Source of the DNA: Klebsiella sp. RHBSTW-00484
Lineage (GTDB): Bacteria > Pseudomonadota > Gammaproteobacteria > Enterobacterales > Enterobacteriaceae
Direction: 5' to 3'
NCBI RefSeq assembly: GCF_013705725.1
Contig: NZ_CP055481.1
Location: forward strand, 3,224,001-3,288,000
DNA: 64,000 bases
Under the pieces are notes generated by a model that had not been told where the DNA came from, ran no database searches, and saw nothing but the letters and a program-made list of their open reading frames with translations. The position numbers and the translations under genes were made by a program. Positions 9,619-20,088 of the stretch are shown piece by piece. Position 1 is the first letter of the stretch. Each line of letters opens with the position of its first letter.

Positions 9619-10599
9619 ATGCGCAAATATTGCCTCAGTGAGAAGGTTCGCCAGTTTCACTATGAAGAGGACGGGAACAAACATAGCGCAAATCTGCGGC
9701 AAATTGTCGCCTTGCGTGATTTCGCTGACGTGAAAGTCGGGGACGAAGGCGGCTGGCTGGACGATGAAGAGGCGCTGAGCCACAGCGGCGAGTGCTGGAT
9801 TTATGATGCCAATAGCGCCGTTTTTGCTGGTTCGAGGATTGAGGGCAACGCGCGGTTGACCGGCGAGTGCGTGATCGGTCACGGCGTCATCATTAGCGAT
9901 AACGCCTGCCTGGATAGCGTACACATCAGCCATCACGCGCGAATAAGTGACAACGTCACGATAGAATCATCCCGGATTCGGGGGTGTTGCCATCTGGCGG
10001 ACGACGCGCGGATCCTCCCCCACAGCCTGATTATCGCCGCTCAGGGACTCACCGCCGACAATGATAAGATCCTGCGTATTTATCAGCGGGCGACGGTCAG
10101 CACATCGCGGATTGTCCATCAGGCGCAAATTTACGGTGATGCCTTTGTCGAACACGCGTTCGTCGAACATCGAGCGGAGATTTTTGACAATGCCCGACTG
10201 GAAGGCAACGACGAGAACGATGTTTGGGTTTGTGATAACGCCAGAGTCTATGGTAATGCGCGGATTATCGCCGGGCGCGAAGAGGACGCCATTCCAACCC
10301 TGCGTTACAGCTCGCAGGTCGCGGAAAATGCAATCGTAGAGGGAAACTGCCTGCTTAAGCACCGGGTGATGGTCGGCGGCCATGCGCACCTGCGCGGTGG
10401 GCCAATCCTGCTTGATGATGAGGTGTTAATAGAGGGAAACGCGGCTATCTGTGGTGATGTGATAATCGAACATCAGGTGGCAATTCGCGACGGCGCACGG
10501 ATTGAGGCAAGCGCTGGCGATGCCATTCACATTCGTGGCGCAAAGGTTATTAGCGGCGACGAGCATATTACCCGTACGCCAATCGTCGGTTTTCTGTAA
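9619..10599 (+). CDS. ydcK: YdcK, left-handed beta-helix protein
   Basis: A 326-residue protein made mostly of hexapeptide-like repeats (short hydrophobic-x-x-N/D-A-R units such as SDNARL, YGNARI, DGARIE) predicting a left-handed beta-helix like acyl/acetyl transferases. Length equals E. coli YdcK (326 aa). No enzymatic activity is established for YdcK. Its 3' flank is a REP element broken by an insertion sequence 39 bp after the stop codon. Confidence 0.9.
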   Translation: MRKYCLSEKVRQFHYEEDGNKHSANLRQIVALRDFADVKVGDEGGWLDDEEALSHSGECWIYDANSAVFAGSRIEGNARLTGECVIGHGVIISDNACLDSVHISHHARISDNVTIESSRIRGCCHLADDARILPHSLIIAAQGLTADNDKILRIYQRATVSTSRIVHQAQIYGDAFVEHAFVEHRAEIFDNARLEGNDENDVWVCDNARVYGNARIIAGREEDAIPTLRYSSQVAENAIVEGNCLLKHRVMVGGHAHLRGGPILLDDEVLIEGNAAICGDVIIEHQVAIRDGARIEASAGDAIHIRGAKVISGDEHITRTPIVGFL

Positions 10600-10606
10600 G
10601 CCTTAC

Positions 10607-10638
10607 CCCCGGGGGCGGCGCTCAACGCGCCTTGCCCG
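10607..10638 (+). repeat. REP half interrupted by IS copy 1
   Basis: CCCCGGGGGCGGCGCTCAAC followed by GCGCCTTGCCCG. This joins in sense to CGGGCTAC at 12027-12034 on the other side of the IS. Removing 10639-12026 plus one CG restores a complete REP. Confidence 0.85.
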
Positions 10639-10676
10639 TATATGGACACCTCCCGTGATGCAAGCTATTTTTTGTG

Positions 10677-10899
10677 TGAGTCACCAGGGTAAGTTGCGTT
10701 CGTATATCCGGCCTCTCTTTCGGTACCGTCGTACCCGGGCCATGATGTGTTCTGCGCACCTGCTTCCTTTCGGGCTATCGGCTTTGCTTCGCAGGGAGCC
10801 TTCGGACAGGCCGGATTTCTCAGGTGCTGGTCTTACCGGTTACTCATCACGCTAAATCGCTTCGCAATCTCACGACAGGGTTACTGCTCTTTTTACTGC
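10677..10899 (-). ncRNA. Predicted guide (bridge/seeker) RNA of IS copy 1
   Basis: Non-coding right end of the IS, identical to copy 2 in the segments inspected. Minus-strand guide segments: CCTGTCCG (10803-10810), TAGCCCG (10771-10777), CACATC (10744-10749) and ATATACG (10701-10707). They correspond to right target, left target, left IS end and right IS end. RNA ends are guesses. Confidence 0.6.
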
Positions 10900-10918
10900 A
10901 TGGCTCACGGGGCGTCGG

Positions 10919-11941
10919 TTAACCGGCGACCCGTGAACCATGGTAATCTTCTCCGCGACTCATCACCGCCCACGCTATCCGCACATTCTTGTTCGCCAGC
11001 GCCACCGTCGCGATATTCCGGTTCCGTCTTTCCGCCACCGACTGCAGCCACTGGCTCCGCCGGTCTTCTTTGCCTGCACATGTCTTCAGAACTGACCGTG
11101 CCCCGTGGATGACCAGCGTACGCAGGTAGCTGTCACCCCGCTTGCTGATATGCCCCAGCTGCTGCTTACCGCCGCTTGAGTGCTGCCGGGGAACCAGCCC
11201 CACATAAGCCGCCATCTCCCGACCGTTCTTAAACTGCGTCGCGTCACCCAACAACGCCACCATCGCGCTGGCGGTTATCACGCCGATACCTTCTATTTTC
11301 ATCAGCCGCTGGATGCAGATATCTTCCCGCGCCGCCTCTGCGAGCCGCCGGTCATGCCCCGCCACCCGGTCATCCAGCATCCGCAGCTCTTCGGCCAGCT
11401 CGCACAGCAGGCGCATAAACCGGTCATCCCACTGCTCCTGCTGTGACAGTATCTCCGGCAGCGCCTTACGCAACTGGCTGATGCCGACCGGCAGCACCAC
11501 GCCGAATTCGCCCAGAAAGCCCCGTATCTCGTTGCACAGCGCCGTGCGGCTTTTTATCACTCTGGCCCGCACGCGATGCTCAGCCTGAAGAGTCTGCTGG
11601 CGCTCTGTCTTAACCGCGACGAAGCGCATGGCGGGGCGGCTGATGGCTTCACAGATGGCTTCGGCATCGTTGGCATCATTCTTGTTGCCCCTGAGGTAGG
11701 GCTTAACAAACTTCGGGGGAATAATGTGCACGGTATGTCCCATGCGGGTGAGTTCGCGGGCCCAGTAGTGGGATGACGCGCAGGCTTCAATCCCGACGGT
11801 GCAGGGAGCCAGCTGAGAGAAATAAGCGTGCATGTGGGCGCGGCGGAGAGATTTCCGCACGACGACATGTTCATGGTGATCCACAGCATGGATCTGAAAG
11901 ACATTTTTTGCCAGGTCAAGACCGATACGTTTAATATTCAT
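10919..11941 (-). CDS. IS110-family transposase, copy 1
   Basis: A 340-residue DEDD transposase (recombinase). RuvC-like acidic residues are Asp9 (GLDLAKNVF), Glu52 (IEACASSHYW), Asp89 and Asp92 (KNDANDAEA). The C-terminal Tnp_20 domain holds EGIGVITASAMVALLGD and the PRQHSSGGK segment with the candidate nucleophilic serine (Ser255/256). The frame is open upstream to 12154, but translation should start at MNIKRIGLDL, where the ATG follows AGGAGG. It differs from copy 2 by only four residues, all between 49 and 84 (V/I, A/S, H/R, R/K). Confidence 0.95.
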   Translation of the reverse strand: MNIKRIGLDLAKNVFQIHAVDHHEHVVVRKSLRRAHMHAYFSQLAPCTVGIEACASSHYWARELTRMGHTVHIIPPKFVKPYLRGNKNDANDAEAICEAISRPAMRFVAVKTERQQTLQAEHRVRARVIKSRTALCNEIRGFLGEFGVVLPVGISQLRKALPEILSQQEQWDDRFMRLLCELAEELRMLDDRVAGHDRRLAEAAREDICIQRLMKIEGIGVITASAMVALLGDATQFKNGREMAAYVGLVPRQHSSGGKQQLGHISKRGDSYLRTLVIHGARSVLKTCAGKEDRRSQWLQSVAERRNRNIATVALANKNVRIAWAVMSRGEDYHGSRVAG

Positions 11942-12058
11942 GGTGGACACCTCCTCCTGTGGACTGCAGGTAACACTTCCAGTCTGGCACGTTCTGATGC
12001 CGTAAGGTGGGAGGTGTCCATCACATCGGGCTACAGGTTCGAGCGATCTTTGGGTGTT

Positions 12059-12091
12059 GTAGCCGGACAGATGCGCAGCATCGCCTCCGGG
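12059..12091 (+). repeat. REP element beside IS copy 1
   Basis: GTAGCCGGACAGATGCGCAG then CATCGCCTCCGGG. It forms the partner REP of the BIME that received IS copy 1, in opposite orientation to the interrupted unit. Confidence 0.85.
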
Positions 12092-12104
12092 AAGAACCTC
12101 AGTT

Positions 12105-12671
12105 TTATTGCCCATCACAATCAATAATTCGCCCGTAGATATTCTGGTCATCATACGAACCGTTGAGGAACTCGGCCTGCTTCAGACACCCTTCAAGCGT
12201 AAAACCATTACGTAACGCTACCTGATTGCTCTTATGGTTCGCCACCCGGCATTTGATCACAAACCGGCGAACCGTACCGCTGCGAGCGTAATAATCCATA
12301 AAAGCCTGTAGCGCCTGAGAAAGCAGCCCCTGTCCATTATGGCTTTCGTCAATCCAGTAGCCGATATACGCGGTCTTGTTAATCGGTTCAATCTGGTTAA
12401 ACGACAGCACGCCGATAATCTCTTCATGCAAAAAGAGCAAAAACATTTTGGCGTAGCCGCGCTGATGCAGCATTACGTTGCCCTGCACGTGGCGACGGGT
12501 TTCATCTTCGTGGCTGACCTCAGCGGGCCAGCTCAGCGATTGCTGAAGCCAGTGCTGGTTTTTAATCACCAGTTGGTGCAACTCAGTGACGTGACGTTCA
12601 TCAACAGCACGCAGTGAAAGCGTGTCGGTCACGGGGATTTGTTCTTGCATTGGGGTGTTTTCAGCAGACAT
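12105..12671 (-). CDS. rimL: Ribosomal-protein L7/L12 N-terminal acetyltransferase RimL
   Basis: A 188-residue GNAT acetyltransferase. The sequence follows E. coli RimL closely (QGNVMLHQRGYAKMF, NKTAYIGYWIDESH, RRFVIKCRVANHKSNQVALR, NGFTLEGCLKQAEFLN). RimL acetylates the N-terminal serine of L12 to give L7. An alternative start eight codons in (MQEQIP) would give about the E. coli length of 179-181 residues and cannot be excluded. IS copy 1 lies about 80 bp after the stop, so the coding sequence is not damaged. Confidence 0.93.
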   Translation of the reverse strand: MSAENTPMQEQIPVTDTLSLRAVDERHVTELHQLVIKNQHWLQQSLSWPAEVSHEDETRRHVQGNVMLHQRGYAKMFLLFLHEEIIGVLSFNQIEPINKTAYIGYWIDESHNGQGLLSQALQAFMDYYARSGTVRRFVIKCRVANHKSNQVALRNGFTLEGCLKQAEFLNGSYDDQNIYGRIIDCDGQ

Positions 12672-12695
12672 AGCGCACTCTTACAGAAAGGCAAA

Positions 12696-12721
12696 CGCCC
12701 GCAGAATCTCCTCTGCGGGCG
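12696..12721 (-). terminator. Intrinsic terminator of opgD
   Basis: Perfect stem CGCCCGCAGA / TCTGCGGGCG between opgD and rimL. On the minus strand it is followed by TTTGCCTTT. Confidence 0.8.
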
Positions 12722-12734
12722 GGACAAGGAGCGA

Positions 12735-14462
<1,728 letters not shown>

Positions 14463-14612
14463 TCACTCTAGACAAAAACGATTGATAATCCAATTGTTGG
14501 CGGCAGAAAAAGCGTGAAAAAAATATGTCCACCGGACCAGGCCGAATTGCCGACATCTGAAACGGCGATGATCCTCGTTTAACGCGCCAATAAAGGTAAT
14601 GGGGTTGAAAAC

Positions 14613-14631
14613 GGCCAGCCGGTCGCTGGCC
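14613..14631 (-). terminator. Intrinsic terminator of the ycaC-like gene
   Basis: Perfect 7-bp stem GGCCAGC / GCTGGCC followed on the minus strand by GTTTTC, 10 bp after the stop codon of the gene at 14642-15265. The remaining 14391-14612 is opgD upstream sequence without a gene. Confidence 0.65.
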
Positions 14632-14641
14632 GCACGCCCAG

Positions 14642-15265
14642 TTATTTCTGATTTAAGAGGTTAAAGCTGGTCATCAGATTGCGATAGTCCGGGATATGGT
14701 TGGAGAACAAGGTCCCCAGACCTTCAACATCATTGCGCCAATCGCGATGAAGCTCACAGGCTGCACCAAACCACGACATCAACTGCACACCCGCCTGCGA
14801 CATGCGATCCCATGCGGCATCGCGGGTAATCGGATTAAACGTGCCGGACGCGTCGGTTATCACAAAGACATCAAAGCCCTCTTCAATCGCCGACAGTGCC
14901 GGAAATGCCACGCAAACCTCGGTCACGACGCCGGCGATAATCAGCTGCTTTTTACCCGTGGCTTTGACGGCCTTAACAAAATCTTCGTTATCCCAGGCAT
15001 TAATGTTGCCAGGACGAGCAATGTAGGGCGCGTCCGGGAACTGCTCTTTCAGCTCCGGCACCAGCGGGCCGTTGGGACCATTTTCGAAGCTGGTGGTTAA
15101 GATGGTCGGCAGACCGAAGTACTTCGCCAGGTCGCCAAGGGCAAGGACGTTGTTCTTGAACTTATCAGGATCGATATCACGCACAAGTGATAACAGTCCC
15201 GTTTGGTGATCCACCAGCAGCACAGCGGCATCATTTTTATCCAGACGAACATACGGTTTGGCCAT
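14642..15265 (-). CDS. YcaC-like isochorismatase-superfamily hydrolase
   Basis: A 207-residue cysteine hydrolase closely following E. coli YcaC (208 aa): KPYVRLDKNDAAVLLVDHQ at the start, ARPGNINAWDNEDFVKAV, then VVTEVCVAFPALSAIEEG containing the predicted nucleophilic cysteine. Catalytic partners would be the Asp of VDHQTG and the Lys of the ATGKKQL block. YcaC assembles as an octamer and its substrate is unknown. In E. coli ycaC lies elsewhere on the chromosome, so this may be a second copy or a relocated gene. It is divergent from the DUF2235 gene across a long ERIC. Confidence 0.88.
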   Translation of the reverse strand: MAKPYVRLDKNDAAVLLVDHQTGLLSLVRDIDPDKFKNNVLALGDLAKYFGLPTILTTSFENGPNGPLVPELKEQFPDAPYIARPGNINAWDNEDFVKAVKATGKKQLIIAGVVTEVCVAFPALSAIEEGFDVFVITDASGTFNPITRDAAWDRMSQAGVQLMSWFGAACELHRDWRNDVEGLGTLFSNHIPDYRNLMTSFNLLNQK

Positions 15266-15323
15266 GATCTCTTCCTCATTTCGACATCAGATTTTCCGCC
15301 AGATTGCAGCTTCGGCGGGTATT

Positions 15324-15518
15324 TATACCCTAAATAATTCGAGTTGCAGGACAAAACGGTTAACCGTTTTGAACAGCGCTTGCGCTGGCCCTAAAAGGGT
15401 GAGTCCCGTAGGGGCGAATCACGCGGCAAGTGAGCGAATCCCCGGGAGCTTACTCTGGTAAGTGACTGGGGTGAACGAGCGCGGCCAACACACCTGCAAC
15501 TTGAAGTATGACGGGTAT
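15324..15518 (+). repeat. ERIC element with ~70-bp internal insertion
   Basis: Outer parts match ERIC (TATACCCTAAATAATTCGAG at the left, TTGAAGTATGACGGGTAT at the right), but the length is 195 bp instead of 127. The additional segment, about 15351-15421, is a string of small palindromes: AAAACGGTTAACCGTTTT, AGCGCTTGCGCT and GCCCTAAAAGGG. It lies in the divergent region between the ycaC-like and DUF2235 genes. Confidence 0.9.
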
Positions 15519-15683
15519 GGTTAACAGGGCTGATAATAGTGTAATAACTAGCTGAGGATTAGCCGCTGAATGTGAGACGCATTGTCCCATTTGCGGAACA
15601 AGCCGTGGCATACTGCTAAAAAGCAACACCAACCGCAGGGATACTCCTGGCACTTTTTTGTCTTTGATTTCAGGAAGAAAATA

Positions 15684-16883
15684 ATGAGCAAAAATGTCGT
15701 TATCTGTTGTGATGGAACCGGTAATGAAGTGAAGGCGGAGCTGTCAAACGTGCTGAAACTTTACCGGGTGATGAGCAAAAACGCAGCGCAATGCGTCTAT
15801 TATCAACCTGGAATTGGCACTATTGGTCAGCACAACGCCTGGCAACAGTTGCGACAAAAAGTCCGTGGATGGTTTGAACTCGCCACCGGTTTCGGTCTGG
15901 ATAAAGACATTCTTTGCGCCTACCGCTTTCTTTGTGAAAATTATGCCCAAGGGGATAAAGTGTGGCTTTTCGGCTTTAGCCGTGGGGCGTACACCGTTCG
16001 CGTACTGGCGGCCATGGTAAACATGATTGGCCTTCTCAATAAAGACCAATTGAATCTCGCCGAATACGCCCTCGCCGCCTACAAGCGCGCAAGTTTAAGC
16101 AATGAACCGCCTCATCAGAGCAAGCAGCCCTCTTCAGCGCTGGCCGATGCATGGCACTTCTCACGGGTCGCCGGAACGCGGATGATTCAGATCGAGTTTA
16201 TCGGCGTGTGGGATACCGTCTCCTCAATACTGATCCCAAAAAAATTCGGCCTGCTGCTGGATGTGGAAAAGCTGCTCTATACTCAGAAAAACCCCATTGT
16301 GAAGTGCTTTCGCCAGGCCATCGCCATCGATGAACGGCGGCGGATGTTTCGACTGCATCACTGGCTCGACCCCCAATCTTTTAGAGCCAAACCTTTTAGG
16401 CCTGAAAGCGATATTACGCAGGATGTTAAACAGGTCTGGTTTGCGGGCGTTCATGCGGATATCGGCGGCGGATATCCGGAAACGGAGAGCGGCCTGTCAA
16501 AATTTCCGCTGGCCTGGATGATAGAAGAAGCCCGGTCGTACGGCCTGCTGGTGAATCAGGCCAATATTAATCAAATGGTTTTCGGCAAGCCGCGCCAGGG
16601 CAGTAAATATCGCTACGCCGCGCCGGATGAAATGGCTGAAATTCATCGTTCATTGACGCTGTCCTGGATCCCTCTCGAATGGTTGCCAAAAAAGGTGAAA
16701 GCCAGGGAGTGGCGTGAGCGTCGGGACTGGCTGGGTTGGTATCTTCCGCGAGGGGAACCAAGGTTGATTCCTGAAGGCGCGCTGATCCACCAATCCGTTG
16801 AGCGGCGAATGGCAGCAAGTGACTATCGGCCGGTTAATCTCCCTCAACGCTACGAGTGGGTTGACCCGGGCAAGACGCTTTGA
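15684..16883 (+). CDS. DUF2235 alpha/beta hydrolase (T6SS Tle1-like domain)
   Basis: A 399-residue predicted hydrolase. Motifs are CDGTGNE near the N-terminus, GFSRGA (Ser99), GVWDTV (Asp177) and GVHADIGGGY (His257), giving a Ser-Asp-His triad of the DUF2235 fold. The same fold is used by phospholipase effectors of the Tle1 type, but the gene has no VgrG, PAAR or immunity neighbour and no signal peptide, so its cellular role is open. Start at 15684 chosen for AGGAAG upstream; the open frame to 15582 has no site. It is followed by a REP and a possible gene remnant. Confidence 0.85.
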   Translation: MSKNVVICCDGTGNEVKAELSNVLKLYRVMSKNAAQCVYYQPGIGTIGQHNAWQQLRQKVRGWFELATGFGLDKDILCAYRFLCENYAQGDKVWLFGFSRGAYTVRVLAAMVNMIGLLNKDQLNLAEYALAAYKRASLSNEPPHQSKQPSSALADAWHFSRVAGTRMIQIEFIGVWDTVSSILIPKKFGLLLDVEKLLYTQKNPIVKCFRQAIAIDERRRMFRLHHWLDPQSFRAKPFRPESDITQDVKQVWFAGVHADIGGGYPETESGLSKFPLAWMIEEARSYGLLVNQANINQMVFGKPRQGSKYRYAAPDEMAEIHRSLTLSWIPLEWLPKKVKAREWRERRDWLGWYLPRGEPRLIPEGALIHQSVERRMAASDYRPVNLPQRYEWVDPGKTL

Positions 16884-16923
16884 ACACCGCCCCTGGGGGA
16901 AAACCGCCAGGTGTTGCAGAATT

Positions 16924-16958
16924 TCCCGGAGGCGATGCTGCGCATCTGTCCGGGCTAC
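16924..16958 (+). repeat. REP element
   Basis: TCCCGGAGGCGATGCTGCGC then ATCTGTCCGGGCTAC, same family as the units bordering both IS copies. It is an intact potential target of the IS. Confidence 0.85.
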
Positions 16959-16976
16959 AAAACCCGCAGACCGCAC

Positions 16977-17085
16977 GGTTCCGTAGCCCTGAGCGTGAAA
17001 ACCGGTGCCAGCTATCAGCTGGTGGTGCGATCCTCGCAAAGCAAAGCCGACGGACTGGCGCACTTTCGTGAAGAGCTGATTAATC
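16977..17085 (+). pseudogene. Possible 3' remnant of a LysR-type regulator
   Basis: A short open stretch reads SVALSVKTGASYQLVVRSS then QSKADGLAHFREELIN. The pattern (hydrophobic strand, Y-x-L-V-x-R, then an amphipathic F-R-E-E-L end) resembles the extreme C-terminus of LysR-family regulators. There is no start or DNA-binding domain; it begins right after a REP. Could also be chance coding. Confidence 0.3.
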
Positions 17086-18588
17086 CAGGGTCACATGATG
17101 TTTCATGACCCGGCGAAATAGCGCCAGGCGAGCGCGCATAAAGCGGTTTTCCACTTTAAAACCGGCTTGCTTGTGCAACCCGATTCGCAACAACCGATCG
17201 CGCCCACGCAGGCTGGCTGGCCAGCGTACCGCCCCTGAAAGCTCCTGGCAGCCGCCGCCCGCTCGCCGGGCGAATTCAACCCAGTAATCCGCAACCTGCT
17301 CTGCAAAATCCCGATCGCGTTCATTTGCATAATTACGCACCGGCTCAGCCAGTTCGAGATTATCAAAAACGTATGCCACTTCGTTGCCGTGCCACGCGCC
17401 GTGCGGATAGGTTTCGTGCTCGGCCTCGGCAACATAATCAAACCAGTAGCGCCAGCACGGCTGCCCTACCCGCTGCTGCGCCTGCATGACCACGTAGCCC
17501 AGCGTGGTAAACGCCATGTCGCGACACACTTCACGTCCCAGCGCTTCATCCCCCTTGACGCCAGGGTAGAGTAGTTTAATTAACCCGAGACCAAAGCGGC
17601 GTTCGCGACGCAGTTTCTGGATTTGCCCGGCGATATCGACGCCAAACACCGCCATGACGCTGGCCTCATCGCTGTTTGAACCAATCATCACCGGCAGCGG
17701 ATGCTGGCGTCCGCTAAAGAAGGTTTCCAGCATCGGCTGCGGCAGGACAGCATCGCCAACGATAGGTGCCGGGCCGATAGTTAACGGCGCGGTCAGCGAC
17801 CAGAACGCCTCAGCCGGGATCGCCCGAAGCTGTTCGGCGCTGGCCTGCGGCAAAGCGAAATGTTCAGCGATCAACTGCCCCTTCGCCAGCGCCTTCTCGC
17901 GCGGCAGATCCGGCAAAGTATAGCCGCTTTGAATGATCGCTTTATGAAACAACCCTTTGGCTTTCGGCGAGGTCAGTAACGACAGCACGCTGCGCGCCCC
18001 GGCGGATTCGCCGAACAGCGTAACGTTGGCAGCATCACCGCCGAAGGCATGGATGTTTTCCTGAACCCATTGCAGCACGGCAATCTGGTCGAGCAGAGCA
18101 AAATTATAGATTCTTTCGCCATCTTCGCCTTCCAGCGCAGGATGAGCAAAAAAGCCCAGATGTCCCAAGCGGTAGTTGACCGTCACCACCACCACCTCGC
18201 GGGAAGCCAGCGCTTTACCGTCGTAGGGTGGCAAGCTGCCGGCACCGATGGTGTAACCACCGCCATGCAGCCAGACCATCACAGGTAAAGCGCGCGCCCG
18301 GACGGCGGGTGACCAGACGTTAAGGTAGAGACAATCCTCTGAGAAGCTGCCGGGATCGCCGCCGCCAAGTTCACGGCAATACTCAATATCCTGCCAGCTG
18401 GAAGCGGAGAAAGTATCAGCCTGACGCACGCCCTGCCAACGGGCGGCAGGCTGCGGCGCGCGCCAGCGAAGATCGCCGACGGGCGGTGCGGCATAGGGAA
18501 TGCCGCGCCAGATGTGTATTCCTTCTTCGGAGGTGCCCGATAAGGTGCCCTGCCGGGTTTTCACCAGCGGGGTAGACGGATTCTGCAT
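17080..18588 (-). CDS. Type-B carboxylesterase/lipase
   Basis: A 502-residue cytosolic esterase of the carboxylesterase B (PnbA-like) family. Signatures are EDCLYLNVWSP (second family signature), the oxyanion-hole block VWLHGGGYTIGAGS, and FGESAGARSV with the catalytic serine around residue 195; the histidine is likely in the GAWHGNEVAYVF segment. No signal peptide. It lies 42 bp downstream of ydcJ in the same direction and could be co-transcribed. The ester substrate cannot be predicted. Confidence 0.88.
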   Translation of the reverse strand: MQNPSTPLVKTRQGTLSGTSEEGIHIWRGIPYAAPPVGDLRWRAPQPAARWQGVRQADTFSASSWQDIEYCRELGGGDPGSFSEDCLYLNVWSPAVRARALPVMVWLHGGGYTIGAGSLPPYDGKALASREVVVVTVNYRLGHLGFFAHPALEGEDGERIYNFALLDQIAVLQWVQENIHAFGGDAANVTLFGESAGARSVLSLLTSPKAKGLFHKAIIQSGYTLPDLPREKALAKGQLIAEHFALPQASAEQLRAIPAEAFWSLTAPLTIGPAPIVGDAVLPQPMLETFFSGRQHPLPVMIGSNSDEASVMAVFGVDIAGQIQKLRRERRFGLGLIKLLYPGVKGDEALGREVCRDMAFTTLGYVVMQAQQRVGQPCWRYWFDYVAEAEHETYPHGAWHGNEVAYVFDNLELAEPVRNYANERDRDFAEQVADYWVEFARRAGGGCQELSGAVRWPASLRGRDRLLRIGLHKQAGFKVENRFMRARLALFRRVMKHHVTLD

Positions 18589-18630
18589 GACCTGCTTCCT
18601 TTAACGACTCATGCCAGCAGAGTACTGATT

Positions 18631-19974
18631 TCACAGCAGACCGCAACGTCGTTTGCTGCGCTCTTCCGCCTGTCGATACAGTTCAAACTCATCATAGACC
18701 GAGCCGCCCAGCGCCGTTTCAAAGGCCTCGCGGCTGGCGTTGCCGTGGCTATGGGACTGAATCTCATTGCCCAGGTTCGACTGAAAAATCCCCGCGGCGC
18801 TCACCGGTAAGAAGTCTTCATAAATGATCGGCTGGGCAATCACCCAGCCGCGTTCGATCAACGGCTGCGGATCATCGCCCGGGCGAAACGCCTGGCGATG
18901 CGCTTCGCCTGAAGGGGTCAGACGGTAGCGGAACCAGGCCAGCCCCTGCTGGCGCAGCAGAAATTCGCTGTCCGGGAACGCGCTAAAGACTTCCTGCAAA
19001 TGGCGCTGATGATTAAGATTATCTTTGCCCACCCCTGCCTCGCTGAGCAGTCGGTCATAGAGGGCGCGGCCCTTCGGCGTCAGCGCAATGCCGCGCTGCT
19101 CAATTTCGCCAAAGCGGGCGGTGTGCGTGCCTTTATGCTCCCCGGCAAACATCACCGGCTCCTCAAGAGCCTTAAAACTGGTCTGACGCAGTAAAATCGG
19201 GACTTCACGCCTCGGCGGTCCTTCAATCAGCGCTTTCGGCGTGATACCGCACTCCGGCATTAGCGCCTGTACCCGGTCGATATCCAACGTGCGTGGGGTC
19301 AGATGATTGATATGACAGCCGGGGAAACAGACCACATCGGCAATCAGCCGGTGCTCTTCATGCAGCGCGTGATAGGTTTCATCATCAACGGTGGCATGGC
19401 GATGCCAGCGAAAGGTTTCCAGCGCCTGGTTGACAAACTCGCGTGCTTCAGCAGAGGTAAATTCACCCTTATCTTCATAAAGCGCCATCAGTTCACGACA
19501 GCGAGGAGTGAAAATATCGCGGCGGGCGAGAATTTTCGCTGCCCGATTGCGCAGCTCAACGTTAGCAATTAACTCCAGGCGCAGCAGCGAAGTAAAAACC
19601 CGAAACGGATTGCGCGCCAGCGCCGCGTCGTCAATGGGCCGAAACGCAGTCGAGTGCACCGGGACCCCGGCCTGCGACAGATCGTAATAGCTAACGGGAT
19701 ACATTCCCATAATGGCAAACATGCGACGTAAGGTCGCCAATTCCTCCGCCGTTCCGACGCGGATCGCGCCGTGGCGTTCAACGTTCAGCCGCGCCAGCTC
19801 ATCGGCATTGGCCAGTTGTTCATGCAGCTTCGGGTTATTTTCCAGTACTGCCAGATTAACGTCGGCCACCAGCTCCAGTAACGTCCCGTACTGGGGAACT
19901 TCCTGCTGGTACATCGCCGACATCGCCTGCGAAAAGCGCTCCCGAATCTCATCAGCCGTGATGGTGTTCGCCAT
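18631..19974 (-). CDS. ydcJ: YdcJ, HglS-like 2-oxoadipate dioxygenase family (DUF1338)
   Basis: A 447-residue protein, the same length as E. coli YdcJ. The DUF1338 family includes HglS, an Fe(II) enzyme that converts 2-oxoadipate to 2-hydroxyglutarate in lysine breakdown. Predicted metal ligands are visible: His68 (VERHGAIRVG), His224 (GCHINHLTPRT) and Glu290 (TARFGEIEQRG). The arginine-rich IEGPPRREVPILLRQTSFKA block that binds the oxoacid is intact. It is divergent from the pcaH gene. Whether the enterobacterial protein acts on 2-oxoadipate is inference from the family. Confidence 0.9.
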   Translation of the reverse strand: MANTITADEIRERFSQAMSAMYQQEVPQYGTLLELVADVNLAVLENNPKLHEQLANADELARLNVERHGAIRVGTAEELATLRRMFAIMGMYPVSYYDLSQAGVPVHSTAFRPIDDAALARNPFRVFTSLLRLELIANVELRNRAAKILARRDIFTPRCRELMALYEDKGEFTSAEAREFVNQALETFRWHRHATVDDETYHALHEEHRLIADVVCFPGCHINHLTPRTLDIDRVQALMPECGITPKALIEGPPRREVPILLRQTSFKALEEPVMFAGEHKGTHTARFGEIEQRGIALTPKGRALYDRLLSEAGVGKDNLNHQRHLQEVFSAFPDSEFLLRQQGLAWFRYRLTPSGEAHRQAFRPGDDPQPLIERGWVIAQPIIYEDFLPVSAAGIFQSNLGNEIQSHSHGNASREAFETALGGSVYDEFELYRQAEERSKRRCGLL

Positions 19975-20088
19975 GATGTCTTACCTCCAGTGAATACTCC
20001 CTGGAGTGTAGGAAAGCTGCTCGCAGGCGGCGGGAAGAATTTACAAACTGTGATGCGGATAGCTGAGCGACTTCTTTTAGCTGACCAC

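Larger units (their letters stand above)
10639..12026 (-). mobile_element. IS110-family (IS1111-type) insertion sequence, copy 1
   Basis: A 1388-bp element, inverted relative to copy 2 (31641-33028). It has 12-bp subterminal inverted repeats (TGGACACCTCCC / GGGAGGTGTCCA) set about 6-7 bp inside the left end and 3-4 bp inside the right end. That asymmetric arrangement, plus a long non-coding right end, is the IS1111 type. The ends are uncertain by 1-2 bp because a CG dinucleotide occurs on both flanks. It is inserted in a REP between ydcK and rimL. The transposase gene is intact, so the element may be active. Confidence 0.92.

Noticed and set aside
11942..12154. 71-residue N-terminal extension of the transposase frame in copy 1 (and a 99-residue one in copy 2)
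   Set aside because: The extensions differ between copies, run out of the IS into host REP DNA, and the shared MNIKRIGLDL start has AGGAGG.
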